Positions 20,086-31,824 of a stretch of DNA of 64,000 nucleotides are shown in pieces. Position numbers and translations under genes: made by a program. The stretch covers positions 88,378 through 152,377 of the forward strand of contig JAGWVC010000001.1 in NCBI GenBank assembly GCA_018971065.1. Direction: 5' to 3'. This DNA is from Sphingomonadales bacterium. GTDB lineage: Bacteria > Pseudomonadota > Alphaproteobacteria > Sphingomonadales > Sphingomonadaceae. The notes beneath the pieces are model-generated. The model was not told the origin of the DNA, ran no database searches, and worked only from the letters and a program-made list of their open reading frames with translations. Each line of letters starts with the position of its first letter. Position 1 is the first letter of the stretch.

Positions 20086-20556
20086 TCAATTGCCGAGCGC
20101 GGCGACGCCGCCGGTGGAACCGAAGCCGCCGGTGCCGCGCGCGGTTTCGTCGAGTTCGGCCACTTCCAGCCAGGCGGCGCGGGTGACGGGAGCGAGGACC
20201 AGTTGCGCGACGCGATCACCGCGACGGATTTCGAACGGATCGGCGCCGTGGTTGATCAGGATGACCTTGAGCTCACCCCGATAGTCGGAATCGATGGTGC
20301 CGGGGGTGTTGGGCACGGTGACGCCGTGCTTGAGCGCGAGGCCCGAGCGCGGGCGGACCTGGATTTCATGGCCCGCCGGGATGGCCAGCGCGAGGCCGGT
20401 GGCGACGGCGTGGCGCGCGCCGGGGGCCAGCGTGACATCCTCGGCAGCCACCACGTCCATGCCGGCGGCGCCGGCGGTGGCATAGACGGGCAGGTCCAAC
20501 CCGGCGCCGTGCGGCAGGCGGGTGACGCGGACGGGGATTTCACTGGCCGAGTGCAT
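20086..20556 (-). CDS. dut: Deoxyuridine 5'-triphosphate nucleotidohydrolase (dUTPase)
   Basis: 156 aa from ATG 20556, with AAGGA upstream; the start lies 17 bases inside the end of coaBC, so the pair is translationally coupled. The five dUTPase motifs are all seen: [42 protein letters not shown], and the Gly-rich C-terminal arm [10 protein letters not shown]. It hydrolyses dUTP to dUMP and keeps uracil out of DNA; the active form is a trimer. Confidence 0.95.
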   Translation of the reverse strand: MHSASEIPVRVTRLPHGAGLDLPVYATAGAAGMDVVAAEDVTLAPGARHAVATGLALAIPAGHEIQVRPRSGLALKHGVTVPNTPGTIDSDYRGELKVILINHGADPFEIRRGDRVAQLVLAPVTRAAWLEVAELDETARGTGGFGSTGGVAALGN

Positions 20557-21745
20557 CGATGATCCTTGCGACGAGCGCGGTGCCGACCGCGTCCTTGGGC
20601 ATTTCGGGAAGGCTTTCCACACCGGCGGCGGTGACGATGTGGACGGTGTTGGCGGCGCCGCCCATGACATCACCCGAAACGTCGTTGGCGACGATCCAGT
20701 CCACGGCCTTGCGCGCGCGCTTTTCGGTGGCGTGCTGCAGCACCTTTTCGGTTTCGGCAGCGAAGCCGATCAGCAGCGGCGGGCGCTGTGGCGATTTCGC
20801 CAGACCGGCGAGGATATCCGGGTTTTCGGTCAACTCCAGCATGGGCGGGCCGCTGCCGGCGGTTTTCTTGATCTTTTCATCCGCCGTTCCCGCCGTGCGC
20901 CAATCCGCCACGGCGGCGACGAGGATGGCGACATCGGCGGGCAACGCGGCTTCGACGGCGGCCGCCATCTCGCGCGCGCTTTCGACATCGACGCGGGTGA
21001 CGCCGGGCGGGGTGGGCAGGTGGACCGGGCCGGAAACCAGCGTGACGCGCGCGCCGGCGCGGGCGGCGGCGGCGGCGATGGCGAAGCCCTGCTTTCCGGA
21101 CGAGCGGTTGGCGATGTAGCGGACCGGGTCGATCGGCTCATGCGTGGGGCCGGCGGTGATGAGGACGTGTTTGCCGGCCAGAGAACCTTCGGACACCGGG
21201 CCGGGGATGGCCAGCGCGGATTCGATCGCGTCCAGCACGGCGGGCGGTTCGGGCAGGCGGCCGGGGCCGAATTCGCCGCAGGCCATCGCGCCCTCGTCGG
21301 GGTCCAGCACGGTGACGCCCGAGCCGCGCAGCACGGCGACGTTGCGCACGGTGGCGGCGTGCAGCCACATCCGCACGTTCATGGCCGGGACCGCCAGCAC
21401 CGGCTTGTCGGTGGCGAGCAGCAGCGTGGTGGCGAGATCGTCGGCAATGCCAGCGGCCATTTTCGCCATCAGGTCGGCCGTGGCGGGGCAGACGACGACG
21501 AGATCGGCCTGGCGCGAGAGCTGGATGTGGCCCATCTCCACCTCGTTCTTCAGGTCGAACAGGCTGGTGTGGACCGGGTTTTCGCTGAGCGCGGCCAGGG
21601 TCATCGGGGTGACGAACTGCGCGCCGCCCGCGGTGAGCACGCAGGTGACCGAGCCACCCGCCTTGCGGATCAGCCGGACGAGTTCGCACGACTTGTACGC
21701 GGCGATGCCGCCGCCGATGATGAGCAGGATGCGCTTGCCGAGCAT
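20540..21745 (-). CDS. coaBC: Bifunctional phosphopantothenoylcysteine decarboxylase / synthetase
   Basis: 401 aa from ATG 21745; the open frame extends upstream but the CoaC domain begins at [19 protein letters not shown]. The CoaC half has the FMN-binding start and PAMNVRMW; the CoaB half starts near [20 protein letters not shown] and has the SSGKQG dimer motif. The acceptor Cys is in [11 protein letters not shown]. Together they turn 4'-phosphopantothenate and Cys into 4'-phosphopantetheine for CoA. It is directly followed by dut, a very common gene pair in Proteobacteria. Confidence 0.95.
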   Translation of the reverse strand: MLGKRILLIIGGGIAAYKSCELVRLIRKAGGSVTCVLTAGGAQFVTPMTLAALSENPVHTSLFDLKNEVEMGHIQLSRQADLVVVCPATADLMAKMAAGIADDLATTLLLATDKPVLAVPAMNVRMWLHAATVRNVAVLRGSGVTVLDPDEGAMACGEFGPGRLPEPPAVLDAIESALAIPGPVSEGSLAGKHVLITAGPTHEPIDPVRYIANRSSGKQGFAIAAAAARAGARVTLVSGPVHLPTPPGVTRVDVESAREMAAAVEAALPADVAILVAAVADWRTAGTADEKIKKTAGSGPPMLELTENPDILAGLAKSPQRPPLLIGFAAETEKVLQHATEKRARKAVDWIVANDVSGDVMGGAANTVHIVTAAGVESLPEMPKDAVGTALVARIIDALGQ

Positions 21746-21960
21746 GGGCGGGCTTTTGCCTTGGGTTGCGGGTTGGCGCAATGGGCGAAGCAGTGAGCGG
21801 GTGCCGACCCGATACGCAACCGCTTGAAGCGCGTCTTGCCGGACGACCAAGGAGCGCTTGCCTGTGACCGCACGGCAGCGCTGTGGAAAACACGGAATAA
21901 ATGTCTGGAATACCAAGCAATCTCGACCATATTGGCAGACCTGCTTGCGACAAAGCGAAA

Positions 21961-22019
21961 CCCCCGGAGGGCCTTTCGGCTGTCCGGGGGCTCTGTCTAG
22001 TCCGTGCGGCCTTTCGGCC
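21961..22019. other. Two hairpins in the 303-bp gap upstream of the Abi-like gene
   Basis: CCCCCGGA (21961-21968) pairs with TCCGGGGG (21983-21990); a smaller GGCC-TTTC-GGCC stem is at 22008-22019. Both apices contain the same CCTTTCGGC string. The rest of 21746-22048 shows no gene I can support. The hairpins could be a leader, a terminator without T-run, or an unrecognised small RNA. Confidence 0.45.
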
Positions 22020-22048
22020 CCGGCTCTCTATCGTGGAATTAACGACGC

Positions 22049-22729
22049 ATGCCGATCCGTCAAGACCCTATTCCAGACCTCCTTACTCCGGCGTTAAGCA
22101 CCGCGATGGCGCGGGCGATTTCACCGGAGAGGTGGAAAACGTACCAGATAGCCGCCGGTTTCAACGAGGCGACGGCGCACAAGTTGTACCTTTGGAATGC
22201 GGCTGTAGGACAGAGTTTTCATTTCCCCCTCCAAACGGTCGAGGTGGCGCTGAGAAACGTCATCCATCAGGCGCTTGTTGCGATCTATGGCGCGAACTGG
22301 ACGAGTAGCCCGGCCTGCCGATCGAGCCTTCTGCCTGACAAGGTGAACGATATCACGAAAGCGGAAACCCGTCATTATCGGATCTATGCCGCTGCCGCTT
22401 CCACACCGCAGATCGTGGCCTCGCTATCGCTGGGTTTCTGGGTGTCACTGCTTCGGCGCCACTACAATCGGTCGATCTGGGCGACACAGACTGCCACCGC
22501 CTTTCCTCATCTCAAGGCAACCGAAACCATTGTGGATGTGAGCCGGACAGCGACGACCATCCAGGATTTGCGCAACCGCATTTTCCACCAGGAGCCGCTG
22601 ATCGGCCAGGATCTGTCCCGGGAATATGCAGCGGTGCTACGTATGCTGGGATGGATATGCCCGGAGATGCGCGAATGGGTGCGAAAACTGTCTTCGGTTC
22701 CCCGGGTAATCCGTGAGCGGCCTCGGTAG
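22049..22729 (+). CDS. Abi-like (abortive-infection family) protein
   Basis: 226 aa. The pattern is that of the Abi_2/AbiD-F-like family: SPERWKTYQIAAG at the start, AVGQSFHFPLQTVEVALRN in the first third, SLSLGFWVSLLRRHYN in the centre, and LRNRIFHQEPL near the end. RNRIFH fits the RxxxxH signature of HEPN RNases. Such proteins are linked to phage-triggered growth arrest or toxin-antitoxin function; no antitoxin gene is visible next to it. Its G+C content is visibly lower than that of flanking coaBC and metW, so acquisition by transfer is likely. Confidence 0.75.
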   Translation: MPIRQDPIPDLLTPALSTAMARAISPERWKTYQIAAGFNEATAHKLYLWNAAVGQSFHFPLQTVEVALRNVIHQALVAIYGANWTSSPACRSSLLPDKVNDITKAETRHYRIYAAAASTPQIVASLSLGFWVSLLRRHYNRSIWATQTATAFPHLKATETIVDVSRTATTIQDLRNRIFHQEPLIGQDLSREYAAVLRMLGWICPEMREWVRKLSSVPRVIRERPR

Positions 22730-22791
22730 ACATCCGATGTCGCGAAGATTTCAAGATTTCGAATACGACTTGAATTCAACCCACGCCATTC

Positions 22792-23385
22792 TCAGCGGCG
22801 CAGCAGGAACACCGCGTGTTCGGCGCGCCAGTTGGCCAGCGCGCCGCTGAACACGCGATCACCCGCCAGATACCACGCCGCCTCGATGACGATACCGCGT
22901 GCCGCGACGAAATCGAGGAAATCGGCGATGGTCAGGTGGTGGATGTTCGGCGTTTCGTACCACGCGACCGGCAGCAGGCGGGTGACCGGCATCCGGCCGT
23001 TCCACAGCAGCGAGGCGCGCACGCGCCAATGCGCGAAGTTGGGGAAGCTGACGAACGCGCGGCGGCCGACGCGCAGCAGTTCCTCCAGCACCCTGTCGGG
23101 GCGCATCGTGGTTTGCAACGTCTGGCTGAGGATCGCGTAGTCGAGGCTTTGCGGCGGATAGAACGCGAGGTCCGTATCGGCGTCACCCTGGATCACCGAG
23201 AGGCCGCGCGCGACGCATTCGGCGACGTTGTGCGGATCGATCTCCATGCCGCGCGCGTCGCAGCCCCGCCGGTCGCGCAGGGCGGCCATCAGCGTGCCGT
23301 CGCCGCAGCCGATGTCGAGCACGCGGCTGCCGGGGGCGACATGATCGGCGATGATCGCGAGATCGGGGCGGAGCTGTGTGTTCAT
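22792..23385 (-). CDS. metW: Methionine biosynthesis protein MetW
   Basis: 197 aa, a class I methyltransferase-fold protein with the SAM-type loop [12 protein letters not shown] (23-34) and the MetW-specific block [20 protein letters not shown]. MetW accompanies MetX and activates homoserine acylation in several Proteobacteria. Its ATG overlaps the metX stop codon by 4 bases (ATGA). Confidence 0.93.
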   Translation of the reverse strand: MNTQLRPDLAIIADHVAPGSRVLDIGCGDGTLMAALRDRRGCDARGMEIDPHNVAECVARGLSVIQGDADTDLAFYPPQSLDYAILSQTLQTTMRPDRVLEELLRVGRRAFVSFPNFAHWRVRASLLWNGRMPVTRLLPVAWYETPNIHHLTIADFLDFVAARGIVIEAAWYLAGDRVFSGALANWRAEHAVFLLRR

Positions 23386-24503
23386 CCCAGGAACCCGGCG
23401 ATGACGCGATCGAGCGCGGGAACGTCGAGCAGGAACGAATCATGCCCGAACGGCGCGCTGAGTTCCATGAAGCTGACCGGCGCGCCGGCGGCGTTCAGCG
23501 CGTGCGCGATCTTGCGCGATTCGGGGGTGGGATAGAGCCAGTCGGAATCGAAACTGACGACGCAAAACCGCGATTTCGTGCCGGCGAAGACGTCAGCGAG
23601 CAGCGCTTTCTCCCCGCCGCCGAACTTCTCCTCGACCAGATCGAAGTACGACATGGCGCGGGTAATGTAGAGGTAGCTGTTGGCGTCGAACCGGGTGGTG
23701 AAGGTGACGCCCTGGTGGCGCAGATAGGATTCGACCTGGTATTCGGCATCGAACCCGAAGGTCTTGGCGTCACGGTTCTGCAGGCGGCGGCCGAACTTCT
23801 CGTGCATCGAGGATTCGGACAGGTAGGTGATGTGCGCGGCCATGCGGGCGACCGACAGCCCGGCATCGGGCGCCTTGCCGGTGCCGTAGTAGGCGCCCTG
23901 CTGCCAGTCCGGATCGGCCATGATCGCCTGGCGGCCGACTTCCTGGAAGGCGATGTTCTGCGCGGGCATCGCCGCGGTGCAGGCGATGGCCAGCACCTTG
24001 TCGACCCGGCCGGGCCAGTTGGCGGCGAGGCTCAACGCCTGCATCCCGCCCATCGACCCGCCGACCACCGCCGCCAGCCGATCGATGCCGAGATGCTCGA
24101 GCAGGGCGACGTGGGCGCGGACCATGTCGCGGATGGTGATGACCGGAAAGCGCATCGCCCACGGCGCGCCGTCCGGATGCGGGCTGGCCGGGCCGGTGGA
24201 GCCCAGGCACCCGCCCAGCACGTTGGCGCAGATGACGAATAGGCGGTTCGTGTCGATCGGCAGGCCGGGGCCGACCATGCGCTGCCACCAGCCGGCCTTG
24301 CCGGTGCGCGGGTTGGTGCTGGCAACGTGCTGGTCGCCGGTGGTGGCGTGGCAGATCAGCACGGCGTTCGACTTCGCCGCGTTCAGTTCGCCATAGGTTT
24401 CCCACGCGATCTGCGCACCGGCAAGCGCCTGACCGCAATCGAGCGGCAAGGGTTCGGCAAGCTGGAGCGCGCTGGACTGGGTGAGGATTTCAGCAGAGGC
24501 CAT
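23382..24503 (-). CDS. metX: Homoserine O-acyltransferase MetX
   Basis: 373 aa from ATG 24503. Alpha/beta-hydrolase fold: nucleophile Ser150 in [11 protein letters not shown], the Asp in [12 protein letters not shown] and the His in FGHDSFLLD complete the triad. [20 protein letters not shown] is the MetX N-terminal block. It acylates homoserine as the entry to methionine; whether acetyl- or succinyl-CoA is used cannot be settled by eye, and MetX proteins paired with MetW can use succinyl-CoA. It diverges from hisC across 102 bp. I looked for a SAM-II riboswitch upstream and did not see one. Confidence 0.93.
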   Translation of the reverse strand: MASAEILTQSSALQLAEPLPLDCGQALAGAQIAWETYGELNAAKSNAVLICHATTGDQHVASTNPRTGKAGWWQRMVGPGLPIDTNRLFVICANVLGGCLGSTGPASPHPDGAPWAMRFPVITIRDMVRAHVALLEHLGIDRLAAVVGGSMGGMQALSLAANWPGRVDKVLAIACTAAMPAQNIAFQEVGRQAIMADPDWQQGAYYGTGKAPDAGLSVARMAAHITYLSESSMHEKFGRRLQNRDAKTFGFDAEYQVESYLRHQGVTFTTRFDANSYLYITRAMSYFDLVEEKFGGGEKALLADVFAGTKSRFCVVSFDSDWLYPTPESRKIAHALNAAGAPVSFMELSAPFGHDSFLLDVPALDRVIAGFLG

Positions 24504-24605
24504 TTGGCGTAGGGAATTGGGCGGGCGCGGGCGCGGAGTCAATGGCCCGGTGTGTTGGCGGCGGGACTGTCAATTGGCCGTGCAGTGGGTTAAAGGCGCG
24601 TCACT

Positions 24606-25706
24606 ATGCGCAAAGTTCCCACTCCCAAGCCGTGGATCAGCGAAATCCACGCCTATGTTCCCGGCAAGAGCACCGGCGCCGACGGCCGGCCGTTGATCAA
24701 GCTGTCCGCAAACGAGAACCCGCTGGGGACCAGCGAACATGCGCTGGCGGCGCGGGCCACGGTGGCCGAGCCGTGCCGCTATCCCGATCCGGACAGCAAG
24801 GCGCTGCGCGGCGCGATCGGCGCCTTGCAAGGCATCGACGCGGCGCGGATCGTGATGGGCACGGGTTCGGACGAATTGCTCAATCTTGCCGCGCAGGGCT
24901 ATGCCGGGCCGGGGGACGAGGTGGTCTATGTCCGCTATGGCTTCTCGGTCTATGACATTGCCGCGCGGCGCTGCGGGGCGGTGCCGGTGGTGGCGCCCGA
25001 TGCCGATTACGGCACCGACGTCGATGCGCTGCTGGCGCTGGTGACCGCGCGGACGCGGGTGGTGTTCGTGGCCAACCCGAACAACCCGACCGGATCGTTC
25101 CTGCCCAAGGGCGAAATTGCGCGGCTGCACGCCGGCTTGCCGGGCGATGTGCTGCTGGTGCTGGACCAGGCGTATGGCGAATACGTGGCGGCCGAGGACG
25201 ACGACGGCGCGCTGGCCTTGGCGGAAGCGCACGACAACGTGCTGGTAACGCGGACGTTCTCGAAGATCTATGGCCTGGCGGGGGAGCGGATCGGCTGGGG
25301 CACCGGCGCGCCGCACATCGTCGATACGCTGAACCGCATTCGCGGCCCGTTCAACGTTTCCAGCACCGGGCAGGCAATGGCGCTGGCGGCGGTGGCCGAC
25401 CAGGCGTTCGTCGAGCAATCGCGCGTGCACAACCGCGACGAGCGGACACGGTTCGTGGCGGCGCTGGAGGCGATGGGCAACCACGGCTTGCGGCCGCTGC
25501 CCAGCCAGGCCAACTTCGTGCTGATCCTGTTCGAAGGCAAACTGACCGCCGAAACCGCGTACAACGGGCTGGCCGAACGCGGATACATCACCCGCTGGCT
25601 GCCCGGCCAGGGCCTGCCGCAGGCCCTGCGGATCACGATCGGAACGGGGGAGCAGATGGACGACATCATGGCGGGCCTGCGCGAACTGGCGGAAGCCGCG
25701 AAATGA
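24606..25706 (+). CDS. hisC: Histidinol-phosphate aminotransferase
   Basis: 366 aa. Fold-type I PLP aminotransferase: SANENPLG near the N-terminus, NPNNPTG (158-163), DQAY (187-190) and PLP Lys220 in [12 protein letters not shown]. The position directly before prephenate dehydrogenase (ATGA overlap) suggests that in this organism it also serves aromatic amino-acid transamination, as HisC-like enzymes next to tyrA often do. The AAAGG upstream supports the ATG at 24606. Confidence 0.92.
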   Translation: MRKVPTPKPWISEIHAYVPGKSTGADGRPLIKLSANENPLGTSEHALAARATVAEPCRYPDPDSKALRGAIGALQGIDAARIVMGTGSDELLNLAAQGYAGPGDEVVYVRYGFSVYDIAARRCGAVPVVAPDADYGTDVDALLALVTARTRVVFVANPNNPTGSFLPKGEIARLHAGLPGDVLLVLDQAYGEYVAAEDDDGALALAEAHDNVLVTRTFSKIYGLAGERIGWGTGAPHIVDTLNRIRGPFNVSSTGQAMALAAVADQAFVEQSRVHNRDERTRFVAALEAMGNHGLRPLPSQANFVLILFEGKLTAETAYNGLAERGYITRWLPGQGLPQALRITIGTGEQMDDIMAGLRELAEAAK

Positions 25707-26608
25707 GCGGGTTTCGCTCGGTCGCCATCATCGGGCTCGGGCTGCTCGGCGGCTCGATCGGCCTTGCGGTGCGCGAATACCTGCCCGGCGTGAAGACCAC
25801 CGGTTTCGACCTGTCCGCAGCCCACCGCGCCCGCGCGGCCGAACGCGGCCTCGTCGATGCGGTGTGCGACAACGCCGCCGATGCGGTGCGCGAGGCGGAT
25901 TGCGTGATCTTCTGCGTCCCCCCCGGCGTGATGGGTGAGGCCGCGGCGGCCGTAGCCGATGCCGTGCGCGCCGACGCCGTGGTCAGCGATGTCGGCAGTT
26001 GCAAGGTCTCGGTGGCGAAGGCGCTCTCCGACGCCCTCCCGGGCCGCCACGTGATCCCGGCGCACCCGGTGGCGGGAACAGAGAATTCCGGGCCGGATGC
26101 CGGCTTCGGCAGCCTGTTCCAGGGCCGCTGGTGCATCGTCACCCCGCCCGACGGCGCGGACGGCGCGAAGCTGCTGGCACTGGTGCGGTTCTGGGAAGGC
26201 ATCGGCGCCAAGGTCGAACTGATGGGCGCCGCGCACCATGACCGCGTGCTGGCCGTCACCAGCCACCTGCCGCACCTGATCGCCTACACCATCGTCGGCA
26301 CCGCCAGCGACCTTGAGGAAGTGACCCAGAGCGAGGTCATCAAATACTCCGCCGGCGGCTTCCGCGATTTCACCCGCATCGCCGCCAGCGATCCGACGAT
26401 GTGGCGCGACGTGTTCCTGTCGAACAAGGACGCGGTGCTGGAAATGCTGCAACGCTTCTCGGAAGACCTGACCGCGCTGCAGAAGGCCATCCGGGTGGGC
26501 GACGGCGATACCCTGTTCGAACACTTCACGCGGACGCGGGCGATCCGCCGCTCGATCATCGAGATGGGTCAGGACGACGCGCGGCCGGACTTCGGCAGAA
26601 AGCATTAG
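25703..26608 (+). CDS. Prephenate/cyclohexadienyl dehydrogenase (TyrA family)
   Basis: 301 aa. N-terminal Rossmann fold with [15 protein letters not shown] (10-24), then [14 protein letters not shown] containing the catalytic His and active-site loop, and the helical dimerisation domain with [11 protein letters not shown]. It oxidatively decarboxylates prephenate or arogenate on the way to Tyr. No ACT domain is fused at the C-terminus. It begins four bases inside hisC, so the two are co-translated. Confidence 0.92.
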   Translation: MSGFRSVAIIGLGLLGGSIGLAVREYLPGVKTTGFDLSAAHRARAAERGLVDAVCDNAADAVREADCVIFCVPPGVMGEAAAAVADAVRADAVVSDVGSCKVSVAKALSDALPGRHVIPAHPVAGTENSGPDAGFGSLFQGRWCIVTPPDGADGAKLLALVRFWEGIGAKVELMGAAHHDRVLAVTSHLPHLIAYTIVGTASDLEEVTQSEVIKYSAGGFRDFTRIAASDPTMWRDVFLSNKDAVLEMLQRFSEDLTALQKAIRVGDGDTLFEHFTRTRAIRRSIIEMGQDDARPDFGRKH

Positions 26609-26637
26609 GCGCACGGACGCCGCAACGGGAGGGTCAA

Positions 26638-26898
26638 ATGCTCAACGTGATCGGCGCGCTGATTTCCGGGTTCCTGATCGGAACGCTGGCGAAATGGTTC
26701 TATCCCGGCCACATCCCGCTCGGCTGGTGGATGACCTGCCTGCTCGGCATCGGCGGCTCACTGCTGGCCGGAACGGTGGTGTCCGCCTCGACCAAGCGCG
26801 GCATCAACGACGGCCTCAACCGCGCCGGCTGCCTCGCCTCGGTGCTCGGGGCGATGGCGCTGATCTTCCTCGGCCGGAACCTGAACCTGCACTGGTGA
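26638..26898 (+). CDS. GlsB/YeaQ/YmgE-family small membrane protein
   Basis: 86 aa; ATG 26638 follows GGGAGGG. Three hydrophobic segments: IGALISGFLIGTLAKW, then GWWMTCLLGIGGSLLAGTVV, then ASVLGAMALIFLG. This is the transglycosylase-associated/GlsB-type small protein, often stress-induced, with no proven biochemical role. It lies 29 bases after tyrA and 58 before the P450 gene. Confidence 0.82.
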   Translation: MLNVIGALISGFLIGTLAKWFYPGHIPLGWWMTCLLGIGGSLLAGTVVSASTKRGINDGLNRAGCLASVLGAMALIFLGRNLNLHW

Positions 26899-26926
26899 TT
26901 GACGTGTTCGCGCAATGCTGTACACC
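26899..26926 (+). promoter_or_regulatory. Possible promoter of the P450 gene
   Basis: TTGACG (26899-26904) and TACACC (26921-26926) separated by 16 bases, ending 30 bases before the P450 start codon. Assigned by eye only. Confidence 0.3.
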
Positions 26927-26956
26927 TGCCTAGCAATAAGCGTGCAGGAGGGTGCG

Positions 26957-28243
26957 ATGAGCGAAGCCGATCCGAACATCGATTACGACAACGCCGATGT
27001 GTTCCGCGACTATGGCATTGCCGCCAGGCCGCAGGCGTTCTTCGAACATCTGCGCAGCAAGGGGCCGATCGTGCCGCTGGGCTATCGCAATGTCATCGCG
27101 GTGACGGGGTACGACGAAGGCAACGCGGTGTTCCGCGACGACGAGAATTTCTCGGCCATCAACACCGTGACCGGGCCTTACCTGCCGCTGGATTACGACC
27201 CGCACCGGTCGATGGACGAACAGATCGACCAGTGCCGCGACGGCAATGCGTTCCTGTCGTCTGTGATGTCGGAGGACACCGCCGCGCACGAGAAATCGAA
27301 GGCGATCCTGAACGGCATCATCACCCCCGCCCGCATGAAGGCCAACGAGGCCTATATGTACGAAATGGCCGACCGGATCATCGACGGCTTCATCGACAAG
27401 GGCAGGTTCGACGTGGTCGGCGATTTCGGCAAGCCGTTCGCGCAGTTCGTCATTGCCGAACTGATCGGCGTGCCCGAGGCCGACCGCGCCACGGTGTGCG
27501 AGATGAAGGCTGACCCGAACCAGATGCCCGGCAACCTGGGCGGCGGCTTCGACATGTCGGCCAACCCGCTGATGCGGCTGGGGATGCAGTTCTACGGCTA
27601 TGTGCTGGACCGCCGCGCCAACCCGCAGGACGACGTGCTGACCCGGCTGTGCCAGCAGAAGTACGACGACGGCACCCTGCCCCCGCCCGAAGCGGTGGTG
27701 GCGGTGGCGACGTTCCTGTTCGGCGCCGGGCAGGACACCACCGTGCAGTTGTTTGCCGGGATGCTGCGGCTGCTGGCCGATAACCCCGGGCTGGAGGACA
27801 GGCTCCGCGCCGAACCGACGCTGATCCCCGACTTCGTGGACGAGGCGCTGCGGGTGGAAGGCGTGACCAAGAGCACGTTCCGCTATGTCCGCAACCGGGT
27901 GACGGTGGGCGATTTCACGTTCGAGCCGGGCCAGCACGTGATGATCAACATCGCCGCGATGAACCGCGATCCGCGCAAGTTCGAGAACCCCGGCGCGTTC
28001 GATGCCACCCGCAAGGGGGTGCGCCAGCACGTGGCGTTCGGGCGCGGCCTGCACGCCTGCGCCGGCGGGCCGCTGGCGCGTGCCGAAGGGCGCGTGGCGA
28101 TCGAGCGTCTGCTGGCGCGTTGCCGCAATTTCCGCATCGACGAGGGCAGCCACGGCCCGGCGGGCGACCGGCATTACGACTATCTGCCGAACTACTCGCT
28201 CTATGGCGTGCTGGAACAGCAGATGACGTTTGAGAGGGCCTGA
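26957..28243 (+). CDS. Cytochrome P450
   Basis: 428 aa from ATG 26957, which follows CAGGAGGG. Soluble bacterial P450: I-helix AGQDTT (257-262), ExxR at 296-299 (EALR), and the heme loop FGRGLHACAG with Cys368 as the iron ligand. No N-terminal membrane anchor. It is followed at once by its probable electron donor, a [2Fe-2S] ferredoxin; no ferredoxin reductase is present in the window. The substrate cannot be predicted, though sphingomonad P450-ferredoxin pairs often act on terpenes, steroids or aromatics. Confidence 0.93.
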   Translation: MSEADPNIDYDNADVFRDYGIAARPQAFFEHLRSKGPIVPLGYRNVIAVTGYDEGNAVFRDDENFSAINTVTGPYLPLDYDPHRSMDEQIDQCRDGNAFLSSVMSEDTAAHEKSKAILNGIITPARMKANEAYMYEMADRIIDGFIDKGRFDVVGDFGKPFAQFVIAELIGVPEADRATVCEMKADPNQMPGNLGGGFDMSANPLMRLGMQFYGYVLDRRANPQDDVLTRLCQQKYDDGTLPPPEAVVAVATFLFGAGQDTTVQLFAGMLRLLADNPGLEDRLRAEPTLIPDFVDEALRVEGVTKSTFRYVRNRVTVGDFTFEPGQHVMINIAAMNRDPRKFENPGAFDATRKGVRQHVAFGRGLHACAGGPLARAEGRVAIERLLARCRNFRIDEGSHGPAGDRHYDYLPNYSLYGVLEQQMTFERA

Positions 28244-28247
28244 GGCG

Positions 28248-28568
28248 ATGGTGAAGATCACGTTCGTCGAGCATGACGGCAGCGAAACCGTCGTCGATGC
28301 CAAACCCGGCCTGTCGCTGATGAAAAGCGCGGTGGCCGCCAGCGTGCCGGGAATCCTGGCCGAATGCGGCGGCAACTGCGCCTGCGGCACCTGCCGCATC
28401 TATTTCGACCCGCAGTGGGCCGCGCTGATGGGTACGCCACGGACAAGCGAGGTGGAAATGCTGGACTACTGGCACGAGGAAGGCGCCGGCGTGCGGCTGT
28501 CGTGCCAGGTGCTTGCCGTGGACGGTATGGACGGGATGACGGTGCGGATGCCCGAATCGCAAAACTGA
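28248..28568 (+). CDS. [2Fe-2S] ferredoxin (adrenodoxin/terpredoxin type)
   Basis: 106 aa from ATG 28248, four bases after the P450 stop codon. Three cluster Cys are spaced C-x5-C-x2-C in CGGNCACGTC, with the fourth in RLSCQV; this is the adrenodoxin-type pattern. It would pass electrons from an unlinked reductase to the P450 encoded just before it. Confidence 0.92.
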   Translation: MVKITFVEHDGSETVVDAKPGLSLMKSAVAASVPGILAECGGNCACGTCRIYFDPQWAALMGTPRTSEVEMLDYWHEEGAGVRLSCQVLAVDGMDGMTVRMPESQN

Positions 28569-28648
28569 AGCACGCCCCCAAGCGCAGCTTCACCCGGCCA
28601 AAGCCATTTTGACTCGCCTGTTGCGAGGGCTTCGCGCATGGGGGCGGC

Positions 28649-29446
28649 ATGAACATGCTGTCCCCCACGCGTGCGGAAGGTGAGCTGGCCCCGGGCAAGG
28701 TCTGGCTGGTTGGCGCCGGCCCGGGCGATCCTGACCTGCTGACGCTGCGCGCGGCGCGGCTGCTGATGCAGGCGCGGGTGATCGTGCATGACGGGCTGGT
28801 CGATCCGCGCATCCTGGCGATGGCGCCGCCGTCGGCGCGGCTGGTTTCGGTCGCGAAGCGCCGCAGCCGCCATTCGATGCCGCAGGAAGAGATCAACGCG
28901 CTGCTGGTTGCCGAGGCGCTGGCCGGGCGCGACGTGGTGCGGCTGAAGGGCGGCGATCCGTTCGTGTTCGGTCGCGGCGGCGAGGAGCTGGACGCCTGCC
29001 GCGCGGCGGGCGTGGCGTGCGAGGTTGTGCCGGGGATTTCGGCGGCGCTGGGCGCGGCGGCTTCGGCGCAAGTGCCGCTGACTCATCGTGACAGCGCCAG
29101 CGTCGTGTCGTTCGTGGCCGGGCAGTGCAAGGGCCTGTCCGAACAGGACTGGCGCGGGCTGGCCGGGCCGGGGCGAACGCTGGTGGTCTACATGGGCCTG
29201 GCCAATGCCGGGGCGATCGCCGGCAAGCTGATCGACGAGGGGCTGGCGCCCGATACGGCGGTGGCGGTGATCGAGAATGCCAGCCGTCCCGAGATGCGGG
29301 TGGTGCGTTGCCAGCTTGCCGGGCTGGACGCGGCGGTGGCGCAGCAGGGCGTGCGCGGGCCGGCGGTGATCGTGATCGGCGCGGTGGCGGCCCGTGACGG
29401 CAGTGAACTGGAATTGTGCGCTTTGGCGCTGGAGGGTGTGTCTTGA
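28649..29446 (+). CDS. cobA: Uroporphyrinogen-III C-methyltransferase
   Basis: 265 aa. The SUMT signatures are plain: VWLVGAGPGDPDLLTLRA near the N-terminus and VRLKGGDPFVFGRGGEE in the middle, with the SAM site in between. It makes precorrin-2, the precursor of siroheme needed by the sulfite reductase two genes downstream. No CysG-type oxidase/ferrochelatase domain is fused, so those steps must be encoded elsewhere. It heads a five-gene sulfate-assimilation cluster. Confidence 0.93.
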   Translation: MNMLSPTRAEGELAPGKVWLVGAGPGDPDLLTLRAARLLMQARVIVHDGLVDPRILAMAPPSARLVSVAKRRSRHSMPQEEINALLVAEALAGRDVVRLKGGDPFVFGRGGEELDACRAAGVACEVVPGISAALGAAASAQVPLTHRDSASVVSFVAGQCKGLSEQDWRGLAGPGRTLVVYMGLANAGAIAGKLIDEGLAPDTAVAVIENASRPEMRVVRCQLAGLDAAVAQQGVRGPAVIVIGAVAARDGSELELCALALEGVS

Positions 29447-29739
29447 AGATCCTGACGGGGAATGACCTGCGCAGCGGCGCGGTGGTGTGGTGGGACGGCC
29501 AGGGCTGGACCCTGCACGTGGCGCGGGCGGCGGACGTGGGCCATGACGGCGACACGATCGCCGCGCGCGAAGTGGCGGCCCGTACCGTGGTTTCGCCTTA
29601 CGTGATCGACGGCGTGAAGGACGGCGGCGAAGTGCGCCCCGCGCATATCAAGGACCGCATCCGCGCGCTGGGGCCGACGGTGCGGCTGGACCTTTCGTTG
29701 AAGCCGGCGGACCCCGCCGCTGGTGACTGGGTGATCTGA
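29443..29739 (+). CDS. DUF2849 protein of the siroheme/sulfite reductase cluster
   Basis: 98 aa starting at TTG 29443, which overlaps the cobA stop codon (TTGA) and has GGAGGG six bases upstream; no ATG or GTG fits. LKILTGNDLRSGAVVWW and the following AREVAARTVVSPYVIDGV match DUF2849, a small family found almost only between cobA and cysI in Alphaproteobacteria. Its role is unknown but must concern sulfite reduction or siroheme supply. Confidence 0.85.
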   Translation: MKILTGNDLRSGAVVWWDGQGWTLHVARAADVGHDGDTIAAREVAARTVVSPYVIDGVKDGGEVRPAHIKDRIRALGPTVRLDLSLKPADPAAGDWVI

Positions 29740-29740
29740 C

Positions 29741-31364
<1,624 letters not shown>

Positions 31365-31372
<8 letters not shown>

Positions 31373-31796
31373 CGTGCAGTTCCGTTTTCGCGATGACGAG
31401 CCGGTGGCCGATCCGGCCGTGACCGTCGATGCCTTCGCCGCCCAAGGCAATGCCGCCGCCGTGCGGATCGAGCCCGGCGACGATGCCGCGCTGCTGATCC
31501 CGCATCTGGACCGGCTGCGGCTGGTGGAAGTGAACTTCCCCGCGTGGACCGACGGGCGCGGCTATTCGGCGGCGCGCACCTTGCGTGAGGCCGGCTATGC
31601 CGGCGAACTGCGCGCGGTGGGCGATGTGCTGATCGACCAGCTCAACCAGATGCGCCGCTGCGGCTTCGACAGCTTCGCCCCGCAGGCGGAACTGGATGCC
31701 GACGATGCGGCGGCGGCGTTCGCGCGCTGGCCGCAGGTCTACCAGCAGACCGGCGACGGACGGCCCGCGATCTGGGCGCTGCGGCACGGGTACTGA
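31365..31796 (+). CDS. DUF934 protein
   Basis: 143 aa, overlapping the end of cysI by 8 bases. LVEVNFPAWTDGRGYSAA and DVLIDQLNQMRRCGFDSF are the DUF934 signatures. The family is found with cysI/cysH and is thought to act as an electron-transfer or assembly helper of sulfite reduction; no cofactor motif is visible. Confidence 0.9.
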
Positions 31797-31824
31797 ACGG
31801 CACGGGAACTGAAGGGCACGGGCA

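Noticed and set aside
21901..22308. A 135-codon frame overlapping the start of the Abi-like gene
   Set aside because: It uses another frame, has no recognisable motif, and half of it is the shadow of the Abi-like coding region.
24504..24605. SAM-II riboswitch upstream of metX
   Set aside because: The region lacks the conserved pseudoknot strings of SAM-II; only 102 bp separate the divergent metX and hisC starts.
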